Assembly: GCF_041146795.1 (NCBI RefSeq)
Contig: NC_135167.1
Location: 7,770,954 to 7,834,953 of the forward strand
DNA: 64,000 nucleotides
Direction: 5' to 3'
DNA from: Maylandia zebra
Taxonomy: Eukaryota > Chordata > Actinopteri > Cichliformes > Cichlidae
Shown here: positions 1 to 12,129 of the stretch, piece after piece
Layout of the letters: each line of letters opens with the position of its first letter
Position numbering within the stretch: position 1 is the stretch's first letter
The notes under the pieces: generated by a model
Databases searched by the model: none
Told to the model about the DNA's origin: nothing
What the model saw: the letters and a program-made list of their open reading frames with translations, nothing else
Translations under genes and position numbers: made by a program

Positions 1-1223
1 TGGAGATCTGGGAAAAAGAAATAGAAAGAAGTAGCCTTGGGTCAGCCACACAATCGCCAGAACCCAGAACCTCCCTCCCTAAACTAATTACGTAATTTGA
101 ACTAAGCTAACAAGTAAAAGTGAAAAACAGACACTAGGAGAAGATACGAGAATGAGAATTGTTATTTGTAATAAAGCACTTCACTTAGTTTGTTTCTTAG
201 TTTCGTTTGTAGTGGAAGACTTCAGTCTATAAAACGACACAGGTTTAGATTTTATTTATTTTTTGTTCTCTTTCATGTGACTGATGCCTTACAGATGATT
301 GAAATTGCTGCCCAGATCACCCAAAACACTTTCCACTTGAAAGTTTTCAAACATGAACACGTTCAAATCTTCTGTTTTCCCTCTCTTTGCATTTCACAAC
401 TAAGAGTGCATGTTTTTTTCTTTTTTTGTTAGAGTTAAAGTTCAGCTGCTTGGCTATAACAGTTGTTTGTGTCAGTAGGGCAGGAGAGTCGAGCTCTTTG
501 GCTCCCCATTATGTGGGATATAAAAAACATCCGGCCAACAGGAAGGTCTTGTGCCAGTTAGCCTCGAGCCAAGCATGCCAGGGGAGCTTTGCTTAACTCC
601 TGAGTCAGACTTTTATTTTCCTTATTTATTCCTCTGATATACCAGCTATCCCCCGCTGAACATGCTAGCAGCATACCCCGCCTTTCATTTCTTATTTTCT
701 TTATCGTTTGCATTTTTTGCAATGAGTCCATCTGTAGCTGCTGCATAATAACAGAGGGTTGTTGAGAGGAAAGCGGAGCAGCTCCATTACCTGGATCGAT
801 GACATGTTCAGACAGATGTGATACCATGATCCTCTCTGACTGGTGCTTCAGCTTTCTGCCCTCCCTCTGGGACTATTCCATCTCAGCTGCCTGCACATAG
901 GAAATATCACTCGTCCATACTTTATGCTCACATAAAGACACAGGCAAAGCAAAGCCTCATGAATTTGTACATAAACACAGCACTGCAGGAACACATGACG
1001 AGAAAGTCATCAGTGCAAATTGAACATGTGAGCTCAGATGAATCTGAAGGAAACCTACATTTAAAAGGAGGATTAACCCCCCCAAAAAAGATTGCGAATC
1101 CTTGTGCAGATGGACTGGTGTTGTGAGAAGTCAAGATTTCTCAGATGGTGTTTTCAGAGCCTGATGTGGTATGTTCACATGAAGTAAGAAAAAACCTACT
1201 ATCTACTTTCTTAACCCACATTA
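1..1223. other. Left flank, no gene recognised
   Basis: Only short random open frames are present, with no splice-bounded coding signal or known motif. A Tc1 element begins at 1224. This may be upstream DNA of snap25 or the end of an unseen neighbour. Confidence 0.4.
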
Positions 1224-1424
1224 CAGTGGGGCAAAAAAGTATTTAGTCAGCCACCGATTGTGCAAGTTCCCCCACCTAAAATGATGACAGAGGTCAGTAA
1301 TTTGCACCAGAGGTACACTTCAACTGTGAGAGACAGAATGTGAAAAAAAAAATCCATGAATCCACATGGTAGGATTTGTAAAGAATTTATTCGTAAATCA
1401 GGGTGGAAAATAAGTATTTGGTCA
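1224..1424. repeat. Terminal inverted repeat of Tc1 copy A (left)
   Basis: About 201 bases that match, inverted, 2631-2831. It starts CAGTGGGGCAAAAAAGTATT and ends where the arms diverge after ATTTGGTCA. The long arms resemble the IR/DR layout of many fish Tc1 elements. Confidence 0.85.
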
Positions 1425-1440
1425 ATAACAAAAATACAAC

Positions 1441-2465
1441 TCAATACTTTGTAACATAACCTTTGTTGGCAATAACAGAGGTCAAACGTTTACTATAGGT
1501 CTTTACCAGGTTTGCACACACACAGTAGCTGGTATTTTGGCCCATACCTCCATGCAGATCTTCTCGAGAGCAGTGATGTTTTGGGGCTGTCGCCGAGCAA
1601 CACGGACTTTCAACTCCCGCCACAGATTTTCTATGGGGTTGAGGTCTGGAGACTGGCTAGGCCACTCCAGGACTTTCAAATGCTTCTTACGGAGCCACTC
1701 CTTTGTTGCCCGGGCGGTGTGTTTTGGATCATTGTCACGTTGGAAGACCCAGCCTCGTTTCATCTTCAAAGTTCTCACTGATGGAAGGAGGTTTTGGCTC
1801 AAAATCTCACGATACATGGCCCCATTCATTCTGTCCTTAACACGGATCAGTCGTCCTGTCCCCTTGGCAGAAAAACAGCCCCATAGCATGATGTTTCCAC
1901 CCCCATGCTTCACAGTAGGTATGGTGTTCTTGGGATGCAACTCAGTATTCTTCTTCCTCCAAACACGACGAGTTGAGTTTATACCAAAAAGTTCTTCTTT
2001 GGTTTCATCTGACCACATGACATTCTCCCAATCCTCTGCTGTATCATCCATGTGCTCTCTGGCAAACTTCAGACGGGCCTGGACATGCACTGGCTTCAGC
2101 AGCGGAACACGTCTGGCACTGCGGGATTTGATTCCCTGCCGTTGTAGTGTGTTACTGATGGTGACCTTTGTCACTTTGGTCCCAGCTCTCTGCAGGTCAT
2201 TCACCAGGTCCCCCCGTGTGGTTCTGGGATCTTTGCTCACCGTTCTCATGATCATTTTGACCCCACGGGATGAGATCTTGCGTGGAGCCCCAGATCGAGG
2301 GAGATTATCAGTGGTCTTGTATGTCTTCCATTTTCTGATGATTGCTCCCACAGTTGATTTTTTCACACCAAGCTGCTTGCCTATTGTAGATTCACTCTTC
2401 CCAGTCTGGTGCAGGTCTACAATACTTTTCCTGGTGTCCTTCGAAAGCTCTTTGGTCTTGGCCAT
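1441..2465 (-). pseudogene. Tc1 transposase, copy A, C-terminal frameshift
   Basis: A cut-and-paste DDE transposase. The frame opens at ATG 2465 and runs 320 codons to 1503. The N-terminal paired-type helix-turn-helix region includes [13 protein letters not shown]. The catalytic acidic residues appear in WSDETK, in DNDPKH and in NPIENLW. Counting from the first Asp of DNDPKH, 34 residues separate it from the Glu, giving DD34E as in Tc1. Near the C terminus this copy has GTGTGTGTG where copy B has GTGTGTG. The 2-base gain ends the frame at VCVQTW, and the usual tail finishing GYVTKY continues out of frame to 1441. The catalytic core looks intact. Whether the altered tail abolishes activity is unknown. 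Confidence 0.9.
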
Positions 2466-2508
2466 GGCGGAGTTTGGAGTCTGACTGTTTGAGGCTGTGG
2501 ACAGGTGT

Positions 2509-2516
2509 CTTTTATA
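2509..2516 (-). promoter_or_regulatory. TATA box of Tc1 transposase (copy A)
   Basis: On the minus strand TATAAAAG lies about 45 bases before the transposase ATG. The same box and spacing occur in copy B. This is a likely element-borne promoter; no expression data. Confidence 0.5.
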
Positions 2517-2630
2517 CAGATGATGAGTTCAAACAGGTGCCATTCATACAGGTAACGAATGGGGGACAGAAAAGCGTCTTACAGAAGACGTTACAGGTCT
2601 GTGAGAGCCAGAGATTTTCCTTGTTTGAGG

Positions 2631-2831
2631 TGACCAAATACTTATTTTCCACCCTAATTTACGAATAAATTCTTTACAAATCCTACCATGTGAATTCATG
2701 GATTTTTTTTTTCACATTCTGTCTCTCACAGTTGAAGTGTACCTCTGGTGCAAATTACTGACCTCTGTCATCATTTTAAGTGGGGGAACTTGCACAATCG
2801 GTGGCTGACTAAATACTTTTTTGCCCCACTG
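2631..2831. repeat. Terminal inverted repeat of Tc1 copy A (right)
   Basis: Inverted partner of 1224-1424, beginning TGACCAAATACTTATTTTCC and ending GCCCCACTG next to the TA duplication. Confidence 0.85.
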
Positions 2832-2872
2832 TATATTATATACTGGCATTTTTAATGCCAGTATATAATATA
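2832..2872. repeat. Perfect 19-base hairpin next to Tc1 copy A
   Basis: Arms 2832-2850 and 2854-2872 are perfect reverse complements around a TTT loop, with the core TACTGGCATT / AATGCCAGTA. The outer end starts exactly at the TA duplication of the Tc1 element. TA-rich repeats follow to about 2887. Confidence 0.8.
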
Positions 2873-2887
2873 TAATATATAATATAT

Positions 2888-5199
2888 CATACTTGTACAA
2901 TTTCCTTCATCAATGACAGATACTGAGGATTTCAATCATTTATGTCCAAGGTGGTGGTTGGTGGGGTGTTAGGGTTAGCCTCAGTAGACTACCTGCTCTA
3001 CCTCCTGAACTACAGTTGTTCCCAACTTCCATTTGAAGCTGATTTAGGTGAAATAAAAACTGCTCTTTCCTCCCAAAGATAACATCTGTTCTTCTGCACA
3101 GAGATCAGTACCAGGACTGTAGTATTTGATAAGCCAGCGACAAACATTGTCCAAATATCACTGATAGCAGAATGTTTGTCCACAGCCGGCTTGTTTGCTG
3201 TGGTTGCTCAGCTGTCAAACAGCATGTGCCTGAGGATAACTTGGAATCTTGTTCTAGGTCTATTAGGCATAATTCATGGTTCACTGTTGCAACACAGTAT
3301 AGTATGTTTGTAATTCAAAGCGAAAAGGTAGAAAAGACAACAAAAAACCCCCATAACAATAGCACATAAACAAAGGGATTCAGACCTGATCCAAAAGTTA
3401 ATGACCTGTCCCTTTGCCTCTCCTCCACCTCTGAGTTTCATTAAATTCAGCCGGTCAGTTTCAGGTACACGTGTAGATTACTATACACCCTGAAAATGAG
3501 TTGATATCTTTGTAGCTGCATGGGTTTTATGATTAACAATAGTGCAGTATTCAAATGTCCCAATACCACACGTGTAGTACTTAACACATTATGCAGCAGG
3601 AATCCTGTCACTGTTTTGTAAATGATAGCTAAATACTTATCAGATTATATGCATTCAATTGACACAGCCAGTTGCCAGTTCCCAACTGTCACACATCAGA
3701 GTAATCACTTGGAAATGTCTCTTTGCTGGATGTTCTGTGCTATGCATAAATTTGCACTCTGAGCCATTTTCAAACACTCGAGGAGGACTGCTTCAATCAG
3801 TGGCAACACGGTGTCACAGTGTTATTGGGTTCTTGACTTTATTGCTATTGGATCATCAACTGGGAGGGAGGAAAGCCAATCCATCACCTGCATAGATCCA
3901 TTCTGCTGCTAATCAGCTGCTTTCAGGCCTCGAGGGTCAACTGGATTTCTGGAGAATGTTTTAGTGTTTTAATAGTAAATAATGAGGAAGAAGACAGTAG
4001 AGCGATAAGGACATTAATCCATTAAACTAGGAGAGATGACAAGGACTAGTGTAGGATCACCACATGCTGCTGATGGAGCACAGTAAGGACTTACTTGACA
4101 AAACAACAAATTTAAAGAAAAAGAACCTAAGGGCTGATTGGCTCAAAGGACACTTGGAAAAGCGTAGTGACATAATTTTTTTTAATGCGTTTTTTTTTTT
4201 TTGACAGTGTGGGAATTGACAAGGAGAAAGATGATATGATCTGATCACTGCTAAGCCTTTACCTTACACTCCTTTCCCCAGCTCATTAGGACCTCTCCTG
4301 TGTTATCTCTCCACAGTCACAGAAATAATCAAGGCACCATGGCTCTCATCTTTTACCTGCTTAATGTTTGTCTTGCATGTATGCTGTTTGCGTCTGCAGA
4401 TGTGAGTCATCTAAGGCCACGTATCCGTTAAAGTACAATAAATAAAAGCTGTCAAAAACAGAGTGCACACAAGCAAATTTTCATCTTAAAAAAGGAACAA
4501 CAAGCTTCTAATTTCTGCAATTTCTCCAGCTAAAAAGACCTTTTTAGTAAAGAAGACGTGTTGCCCCTGCACCATGTCTTTTCAAGCATTTTAGCATTTT
4601 GTGTGATTATGTAAAGTCAAGGACTCCAGGGGCAAACAGCTGAGCACACAGAGGACAATCTCAAGAGGCTTTTTGGGCTCTGTGTGCATATAAACACACA
4701 TGGATAGATATGCTTGTGACAGGAAGTATGGTCAGTGGAGATGGGAAATGTATTGCATGTAAGGGGATGTAAGGTTATTAAAAAAATATTTAGGGTAGGA
4801 AAGAAAATCATCATACTTGTAACCATGAAAATCTTTCTGTATACCAATTTAAAAAAAAAGAATAGAAAAAAACTTGAACTACACGCTTTTGGATTTATGT
4901 CAGAAATATTCTATAAATAAATAACATTTTCTTTGAATGCTCTCTTATCTATCCCTCAAATCGCATTAATCACCTGCACTGAAAAAAGTCAGATTTGTCA
5001 GATTTTTCTTTCTCACATTTATTATTGTTTTCATTTGAGTTCCTTCAGTAAAAAGTTTTCTTTGTCAGTTACTCTGCTTTCTAAGTAGTAAACAGTCGGA
5101 CTAAAGCACCGTGACTTTAGATCACAGACAATAATCTGCAGTTTGCGCAGATCAGCCTGCAGCTCTGCCTGATATCAATGCAGAAAGACAGCAGCTTGC
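2888..5199. other. Non-coding stretch upstream of snap25 promoter candidates
   Basis: No exon, RNA gene or structured repeat recognised. It holds only short A or T runs, for example near 4185-4201. Confidence 0.4.
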
Positions 5200-5245
5200 A
5201 GCCAACATGGCTTTGGGCAGCGCGCAGCTGACCTACCTTTTTATC

Positions 5246-5322
5246 CGTTACCGCTGACGTCAGAGGGCGCGGCCATTTTGTGAGAGGCGTCAATGAGACA
5301 GGAAAACAGGTGGCATGACTGT
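5246..5322 (+). promoter_or_regulatory. Promoter-like patch with CRE and YY1-like site
   Basis: A palindromic CRE TGACGTCA at 5255-5262 is followed by GGGCGCGGCCATTTTG, a YY1-type core on the minus strand. A possible donor CAG|GTGGCA follows at about 5309. CpG content is higher than in the surroundings. This could be the snap25 promoter or an alternative first exon. The alternative is the GC-box region at 5880-6029. Confidence 0.4.
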
Positions 5323-5702
5323 CAAATTAAAACCAAACCTAGTATTATTATTATTGTTGTCAGAAGTAGCTGTGTTGCTATATATCTTATATTTTATCTA
5401 ATAGGAGAGCAGGTAGCACTGCCTGGTTGGCCTGTGCCTAATGCCTTACGTCCTTCTTAATGCAACTCTCAAGGAATTTGTGTCTTCCCATGTAATCAAA
5501 CCGGGGATCTTTCACAAATGTTAGGGAAATGTGTATTATTCACTTATATTTCCTTCCAATAACAGGAGTAAAGCATTTCGTGGATTTACCCTGTGCTATA
5601 ATCTATGTATGACATGTATATTTCGACATTTCCGACTTGTAGTGTTGTTGCTTTGCCACCTTTAAAAATAGTCCTGGATTTCTTGGGATGTCGGAAGTTT
5701 TT

Positions 5703-5713
5703 TTCAGCACCAC
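5703..5713 (+). promoter_or_regulatory. RE1/NRSE left half-site (candidate)
   Basis: TTCAGCACCAC matches the 11-base left half of the REST/NRSF consensus. The right half does not match. It lies about 200 bases upstream of the GC-box region. REST half-sites are common by chance, so this is a weak call, although SNAP25 is a neuronal gene of the kind REST represses. Confidence 0.25.
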
Positions 5714-5879
5714 TTCCTGTGTATGCACCTCCTAATGACCAAACACCAGTCACGTTATACACAGTTTTCACTTAAAGTAACTACACAGTTCCTTCACAGG
5801 TTTTATTTTGTGAGTCATTAACAGGAAGTGTTTGATGAGTAGACCTGCGGAGATTAACGCTTGCTATGGCAGTTAAGGG

Positions 5880-6029
5880 GGAGGGCGGTGCTGATCCAGC
5901 GGAGGGCGTGGGGGTTGGGGGGCGGGGACAGTCCCGTTGAACGGAGCGGCTGGACGGACAGACATCTTCACCCTGTACAAACATACAGCAAAAGAAAAAG
6001 AAGAGAAAGAGCCGAAGAAACTTAACCAG
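5880..6029 (+). promoter_or_regulatory. Candidate snap25 promoter and non-coding exon 1
   Basis: A GC-rich patch with a GGGGCGGGG Sp1-type box near 5919-5927 is followed by a purine-rich leader and a possible donor CCAG|GTCGGT after 6029. Known SNAP25 genes have an untranslated first exon far upstream of the ATG exon, which would suit this site and an 18.6-kb intron 1. Another donor (CT|GTAAGA) occurs near 6172. No transcript evidence, so the exact start and donor are uncertain. Confidence 0.4.
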
Positions 6030-7138
6030 GTCGGTTTAATTCGATTTTTTAATCCTCTCATTTTGACCCACAGAATAATCAAAAGAAGAGCGATAATTAA
6101 AGTTTGAATGATTCTCCAGATTTCAGGTTTTAGCAGTTTATACGTCCCAGGACGTGACAGAGTTCTCAGCTGTAAGAACGCGTCATATTTGCTAGGTTAT
6201 TTTTTGTTTGTGAGGTGATGATATCTGAGGGGAAACGAGGACCATGTTGCTGAGGTGTTTCTGTTGTGTTTGTAGCGACTCTGTGCTGAATTGTTTGAAC
6301 TTTTGGCTGTTTCCTGTTTTCTGTCACAGGGGAAGAGTGGTTGTTTTATGTAAGGATTAAACAACAGGATAACACAGACTGTGTAATCTTGTTTTTCATG
6401 TTTCTGAAAGCTTGTAGGTGTAGCTGGCCATTGAACAGAAAAGCCGTGTGCAGGTTCAGGACCTTGGACAGCTCCCGAGTCTGAAACACGCTGAAAAACA
6501 CTTTACGCACAAAGCGAAACGTTTGTTCTCAAAGTGCCCCCCCAAAAATGAAAATCTGAAGTTAATCTATTCGTGAAACGAGGCAAACTGAAGCAGTAAG
6601 TCGTGAAAAATACCTGAATCTAGTTTCTGCGCTCTGGAAACAAGTGAGACAGCATTCGTTATCACACTTATTGTTTTTATAAAATGGCCAGGCTGTTTGT
6701 GGTTCAGATCTGTTTTAATCCAGAGGTCTGACTTTTCACCTTTCCTTCACTTCCTTTTTCCAGAGGACCGTACAGACACAGTGAACAGGGAGCCGTTAAT
6801 TGTAACAGATCATTTTCATGAGGGAAAGATGGATGTTCGGTTAGGAGCGTCAGGTGCAAGAAAAACAGAAGCAGAAAAAAAAGATCAGAGGTCAGCATAT
6901 AAGCATTTGAAATAATTATTTTAAGATGCTAGTTTTTAAGGCCCTGTCTGAGAAAACGTGTACAATAGTCACTCCTATGACTGAAGCTGCGCAGTTGCGA
7001 CATTAAGGTTGAATTTTGTTATGAATTTAACTCAAGTTAAAGTAGAAACTGCTCCAGTCTTTCTCCCCTTCCTGCATGTGCACCTGTGTTAATGTCAGAG
7101 AGGACAAAGAGCTCAGGCCGACTCTTAAGCAGATCAAC

Positions 7139-7140
<2 letters not shown>

Positions 7141-7220
<80 letters not shown>
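7141..7220 (+). repeat. (GT)40 microsatellite
   Basis: Eighty uninterrupted bases of GT. Apparent reading frames across it are artefacts of the repeat. Confidence 0.99.
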
Positions 7221-7223
<3 letters not shown>

Positions 7224-7831
7224 TGTTGTCTTTTTTTGGCAGCCTGGTGTTGTTTGTAACTCGATGTAAACAGGTGGATATTTCAATTAGGGCAGGAAAT
7301 GACTGCAGCACACCCAACATGGACTAATTGAAGCATATCCAACTTCCAGTCAATTCTATGTCCTATGTTGTATTTTGGTTTTGCTGCTGCTTTAAATTAT
7401 GGAGTGCAAATGCATCCAGCATGTAAAAAAAATATCAATCTCAGCTGCAACAGGTGAACTTTACTTCTAACAATTTGTTAAATTTAATTAATAATGTTTT
7501 CCTAGGACTTCCTGTGTTTTCTTCTCTATTTTTTCCTCCCTTACTTCCTGTTTTACTTTGATAATATGTTTTCTTGTGTCTCTGGTTGCTTTGCTTCACT
7601 TGCTTCACTTTCTCTCTTTATGGTCTGCTCCTGTAGGATTCCTGGTTTATTTTCTGGAGTTATTCCACTGAGTTTTGGTTTTTCCTTGTACTGGATTATT
7701 GTTGGACATATTCTGCTCTTCTTCAGTTTATTAAACTTACTTTTGTTTTGTTTTTTTCACCTTAAGAAATCTTAAATGTGTCCTACAGTTGTGTCCTGAT
7801 TTTGCTGAAAGCTGGTGTACAGTGAACCAAG

Positions 7832-8851
7832 CAGTGTTGGTCAAGTTACTTGAAAAAAGTAATCAGTAACTAATTACTGATTACTCCCCCAAAAAGTAAT
7901 CCCGTTACTTTACTGATTACTTATTTTCAAAAGTAATTAATTACTTAGTTACTTAGTTACTTTTTAAAAACACGATTTACAACCTGAAGAGGTGATAAAG
8001 TGATAGATCTTTCAGCCCAATTCTACTTTTTCTACATAATCCATCATACAAAATGTAATCAAATGGAAAAGTCTCTTTTTTTAACTTGTTTTATCAGTTT
8101 TAATCTTTCAACTTTATGCATCAAGCAAAACATTTAATTATATGCAACATTCTCTGACTTGAATAAATTAGTTTAACATTTAAACCTATTTTCTACACAT
8201 TCCAGCACATAAAATAAAATATTTTTTGTGTTTTCACTCACTCTTTCAAACAGATGCAAGTAAAACACAGCAGAAAATAAATAAAGTCAAAGACTCAGCG
8301 GTCCTTTTGCTCTATTTTCACCTGTAAAGCAGGAGCAGGGTAGGCGGAGGGTTACCCTGGTGTAGGTGTGCTGCGGTCAGTTGAAGAATCCGCGCGAGTG
8401 TCTCTGTGAGTTTCCCATCACGTCGTAGCTACTCGGTGCTTGCTCGGAAGTTTAGGGGTTTTTTTCGCTGTAAAAAGAAGTTTTCTTCCCACGCACGATG
8501 GACGCTAATGTTTTTGTCACTTTTTATGGAATCAAACTCAAAGTAAGGTCAGTACTTCCACACTTTAAACGCTGCACGCTCATACTCTCTCCCGCACTCG
8601 ATATATTATCCATTGTTGATCTGCACACAGCTGCTGTCACCAACGTCGCACTTGCTTACGTCACTGTCATGAGACATTCTCGCAAAAAAAATCACGGTTT
8701 TAGTAACGCAGTAACGCAGCGTTCCTACGGGAAAGTAACGGTAATCTAATTACCGATTTTGCAATAGTAATCCCTTACTTTACTCGTTACTTGAAAAAAG
8801 TAATCAGAGTACAGTAACGCGTTACAAGTAACGCGTTACTGCCCATCTCTG
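7832..8851. mobile_element. Non-autonomous hAT-type element with 8-base duplication
   Basis: The 1020-base element is bounded by the exact 8-base duplication GAACCAAG at 7824-7831 and 8852-8859. Its ends, CAGTGTTGGTCA and (inverted) CAGAGATGGGCA, form an imperfect terminal inverted repeat. Many subterminal GTTACT / AGTAAC repeats and GTAACGCGTTAC palindromes occur at both ends. The 8-base duplication and CAG-type ends fit the hAT superfamily. No transposase was seen, and the 83-codon frame at 8498 looks like chance. It would need a transposase supplied from elsewhere. Confidence 0.85.
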
Positions 8852-9636
8852 GAACCAAGTGTAACTGGTTTGGTTGATGAAATGTTAACTGCAGCTGTTT
8901 GCTTTTCCTGGAGCCGAAATGTTATGATTAACATGAACCCAGGGTGCTCAAATAATTAGCTTCCTGGTGAGAAAGTGCTTCCTGCTTTCATTAGCACATA
9001 CCTGCCCCCCACCATGATCAATCCCCCATCCTCCCCCACAGCACCTATCACTCACCACTCTGTCACCCTGCCCACAAAGAGGTGAGAAATTACCACCAGT
9101 CTCCCGCTACATCTGTCAAACACGCACACATGCCACAAACAGCGTAGCAAACTTTTCCTCTCCTTCCTCTTCATTCGATACTTAAATGTACTCCCCTTGC
9201 TATTTATTCATTTTGCTCTTTACGCCTTCCTGTTAAATTTCAGTGCAATCGTCTGTGAAATTGCCACATGATAGACAAACCCGAGTGATTATGCGCCCAG
9301 ATCACAATCTCACTTATTAACTTTGAGCAATAAAATGAGTGCGGGGATCTTCTTCTGGCAATGACTTCCCTTTTTTATTTTACCCTGTGAGGTTTTTATA
9401 AACACATGCACTCTTTAAACTAGTTTGGGCAGCACATCATTTATCAATCTAGGGCTGAGAGGGGCAGATGTTTTAAGAAGCCCTCCAGTATATTCTGATT
9501 GCACCCGCAGGGTTAATTTTTAAAGCTGAGTCAGTCAGAATGAGTGCTGCTTACAGAGTTTAGCTTTAACAGGGTGAGTTTTTATCAGTTTAAGTTCTTT
9601 TCACCATACAAAACAATTTACAGATGAAATAGACTG

Positions 9637-9950
9637 ATATACACTCACCAGTTTGTTGGGGACACCTGTTCAACTGCCCTCATCAAATCAGATAATCACA
9701 CTTTACTGGGTGAAAATCCCAGTGCTCAAAGGAGAATAGGAAGATGATTTTGAGATGACAGGAAGACAACCGTAACTCAAATATCCACTCATTATAACTA
9801 AGGTAGGCGCATCTACGGACACAAAATAACAACAAACACAAAGCAAACAAGCAAAAAATTGGTCTTGGCAAATGTAAATGCAGAATTTCAAAATCTGTGC
9901 ACTTCTAATTTTAAAGAATCCAGCAGCAGTAGCACCAACAAAGAGCAATT
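9637..9950 (+). mobile_element. Decayed Tc1/mariner-type relic
   Basis: It opens with TATACACTCACC and GACACCTGTTCAACTG, resembling the end of a family common in fish. At 9762-9820 the stretch AACCGTAACTCAAATATCCA resembles the DNA-binding part of that family's transposase gene. No long frame remains. Matched from memory only; exact ends are unclear. Confidence 0.45.
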
Positions 9951-12129
9951 ACTGGTTTAGAACTTGAAATGCTAAATGCGGAACACGAGATTTCATATCT
10001 AAAGATTATTGCACATTTCTTTAACACTTTGTTTCATGTCTGGCCAACTTAATGTAACTTAAAGGCACCTTTGTCTTTTACCTCCAATCACAGTATGTTC
10101 GATGAAATGGGTGGATCTGTTTCAGTAAAAAAAACACGTCTTTTCACAAGTAAATATGGATGTAAAAATGTTAAAATACATATTAAAACTCTTACATTTT
10201 TGCAAATATCTAAATAAGAGATGCAGTTTATGCATGTGTTAGACATCAAGGATAGACAAAGAAATACTTAATGTTGTTTGTTCTGTATTTTGATCCTGGT
10301 GCTTCATCAAATTATCATTTATAAAACATTCAAAATGGTGATATGATCCTTCTTATTGATCACAATGGCGTTATCGAGTTGCAGTAACTCGATTCCTTTG
10401 ATGGCTTCAGTTTTACCCTTACAGCAAGGTTAAAGTCGGTGCAACACCAAAAGTACAAATCCTTTTGCAAAGAAGCCGCGATTATCTTTTAAGGACGTTT
10501 ATGTTTTTGTTGTTAGCACAAGCATGTGATAACTCTAATCCTGTTGTCCACGCAGGAGGAGAACCATGCTGTTTTTACATCCTTTTCCCCCATTTGTCAC
10601 ACGTACAAACAGAAGAGTGTGTTTTTACCTAATATATACAGCTCTATATGTGCCTGTCAACAATCTGCATGTCTAAATGAGTGCGCACAGAGACGTATAC
10701 TGACAGGTGTCCATTTGAATGTATACATGTAGAGAAGAAATGGAGGAGAGGAGATTGTGTGCGCATGTGTGTGTGTGTGTGCTCTAGGTTTTGTGTGTGT
10801 TTGTGAGAGCAGAAGTGAGAGAGAGGCTGTGAATGTCAAAGTGAAAGAAAAGCATGCAAAAGAGAGGAAGAGTGGTCTGTGTGTTATGTAAGTGTGTGTG
10901 TGTGTGTGTTCTGTAGGCCTGCAGATTAATCCAGTGGGTTTTATCCTCAGTGAATGGGACAGTGGGGCTTTGCAGTGATTATCCCTGGAGGCCACAGATG
11001 ATTGCTTTGAATTTCTTGCATGTCCGACACTGCCACGTTTGCCTGCCTGCGCATTGTTCTGTCTGCCGACTTTATTGGCAATACTGTGACGCTCCGTAAA
11101 AGTTAAAAGGCCATAAAATTGGAGAGCGTGGTAGATGCTTTATATATTATTCTTAATATGTGGAAGGTTTTACTGGAATAATGTGTCTTTAATTGTGCAA
11201 AGTAGTTTAACCGGCTGTGTTAATGTAAAGTTTAATGTGTACTTTCTTTCTGACCAGCTACTCCGCCTCCTCATGTCTGTCTTTCCATAAGTCTGCTTCT
11301 CTGTTAATCTGAACCGCAGCTTTCTGCCTGTCTGTCTCTACTTTGGATTATATAACGAGGAAATATCAGAATTGCAATCTGCTCCATCATCCCTGCTCAG
11401 CTGAGACAAAAATGGCTGAATGCTGGGAACCTGCCCCCTCCATATGTTTTGGCTTTCCTAAAGGTGTCAAAATCAGAGCCTGGCATCTTAAAAGGTGCAT
11501 TTTTGTATGCTTGTTGCCAGGTGGTCGACCATTTGCCTCTTATGTCATTGATGTTTGGCTGGGAAGTCATCACGTTACAGTACAGTTTATCTAGAAATAT
11601 ATAAATCCCTTTGATTTTGAAGCATAAATGGAAAATATAAGAAATGAAGCCATTTTGGTGGCTTTTAAAAAAAATAACAAGTCTTAATATTTTCCTATGC
11701 TTTTCCTCAATGATTTTCCACGGCAGATTTCTCTCTGTGTGTCTATCCTGCCTCTCCACAGGGAATGTGTTAATTCGTTATAGCCATATTGTCACTGCGG
11801 GCGTTGCTTTGGGCAGGACACCAGCTTGTTCCATTCACACTCCACCACTATGGTCAACCTGGATGGTTGTCAGGAGGCTTGATTATAAAGCTGTTCTCTC
11901 AGTAACTGACATTCATCCTGCTTTTTTGAGTCCTTTTAATTTAAAAGTCATAATTTCTTTAATTTTTAGAAGCCTTGCTTTGGGCCACCTTGACATTACA
12001 TCTACAGGAGCTTTTGTAAGCCCCGATCTTAAATTCACATTTCTTGGAGGACTTTCCAGTGAATTTTCCAGTGTCTCCTAACTTTTCCCACAAAGTTAGA
12101 AGCACAGAACTGTTCAAAATATCTTGTTA

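Larger units (their letters stand above)
1224..2831 (-). mobile_element. Tc1-like DNA transposon, copy A, nearly full length
   Basis: The 1608-base element is flanked by TA on both sides (1222-1223 and 2832-2833), the Tc1/mariner target. Both ends read CAGTGGGG inward and belong to inverted repeats of about 200 bases. It carries one transposase frame on the minus strand, ending in a frameshift. Copy B at 22990 is highly similar and lies in the opposite orientation. The clean termini and near-intact frame suggest recent activity in this genome (inference). Confidence 0.95.

Noticed and set aside
1537-2484. A 315-codon + strand frame over the Tc1 element
   Set aside because: It is the antisense shadow of the transposase; the minus-strand frame has the DDE motifs.
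5586-5771. A 61-codon minus-strand frame beside the snap25 promoter candidates
   Set aside because: No family recognised, no splice support and length within chance.
7027-7327. Two frames rich in Thr-His or Cys-Val
   Set aside because: Produced by the GT microsatellite.
8498-8749. An 83-codon frame inside the hAT element
   Set aside because: No transposase motif; ends in the terminal repeat region.
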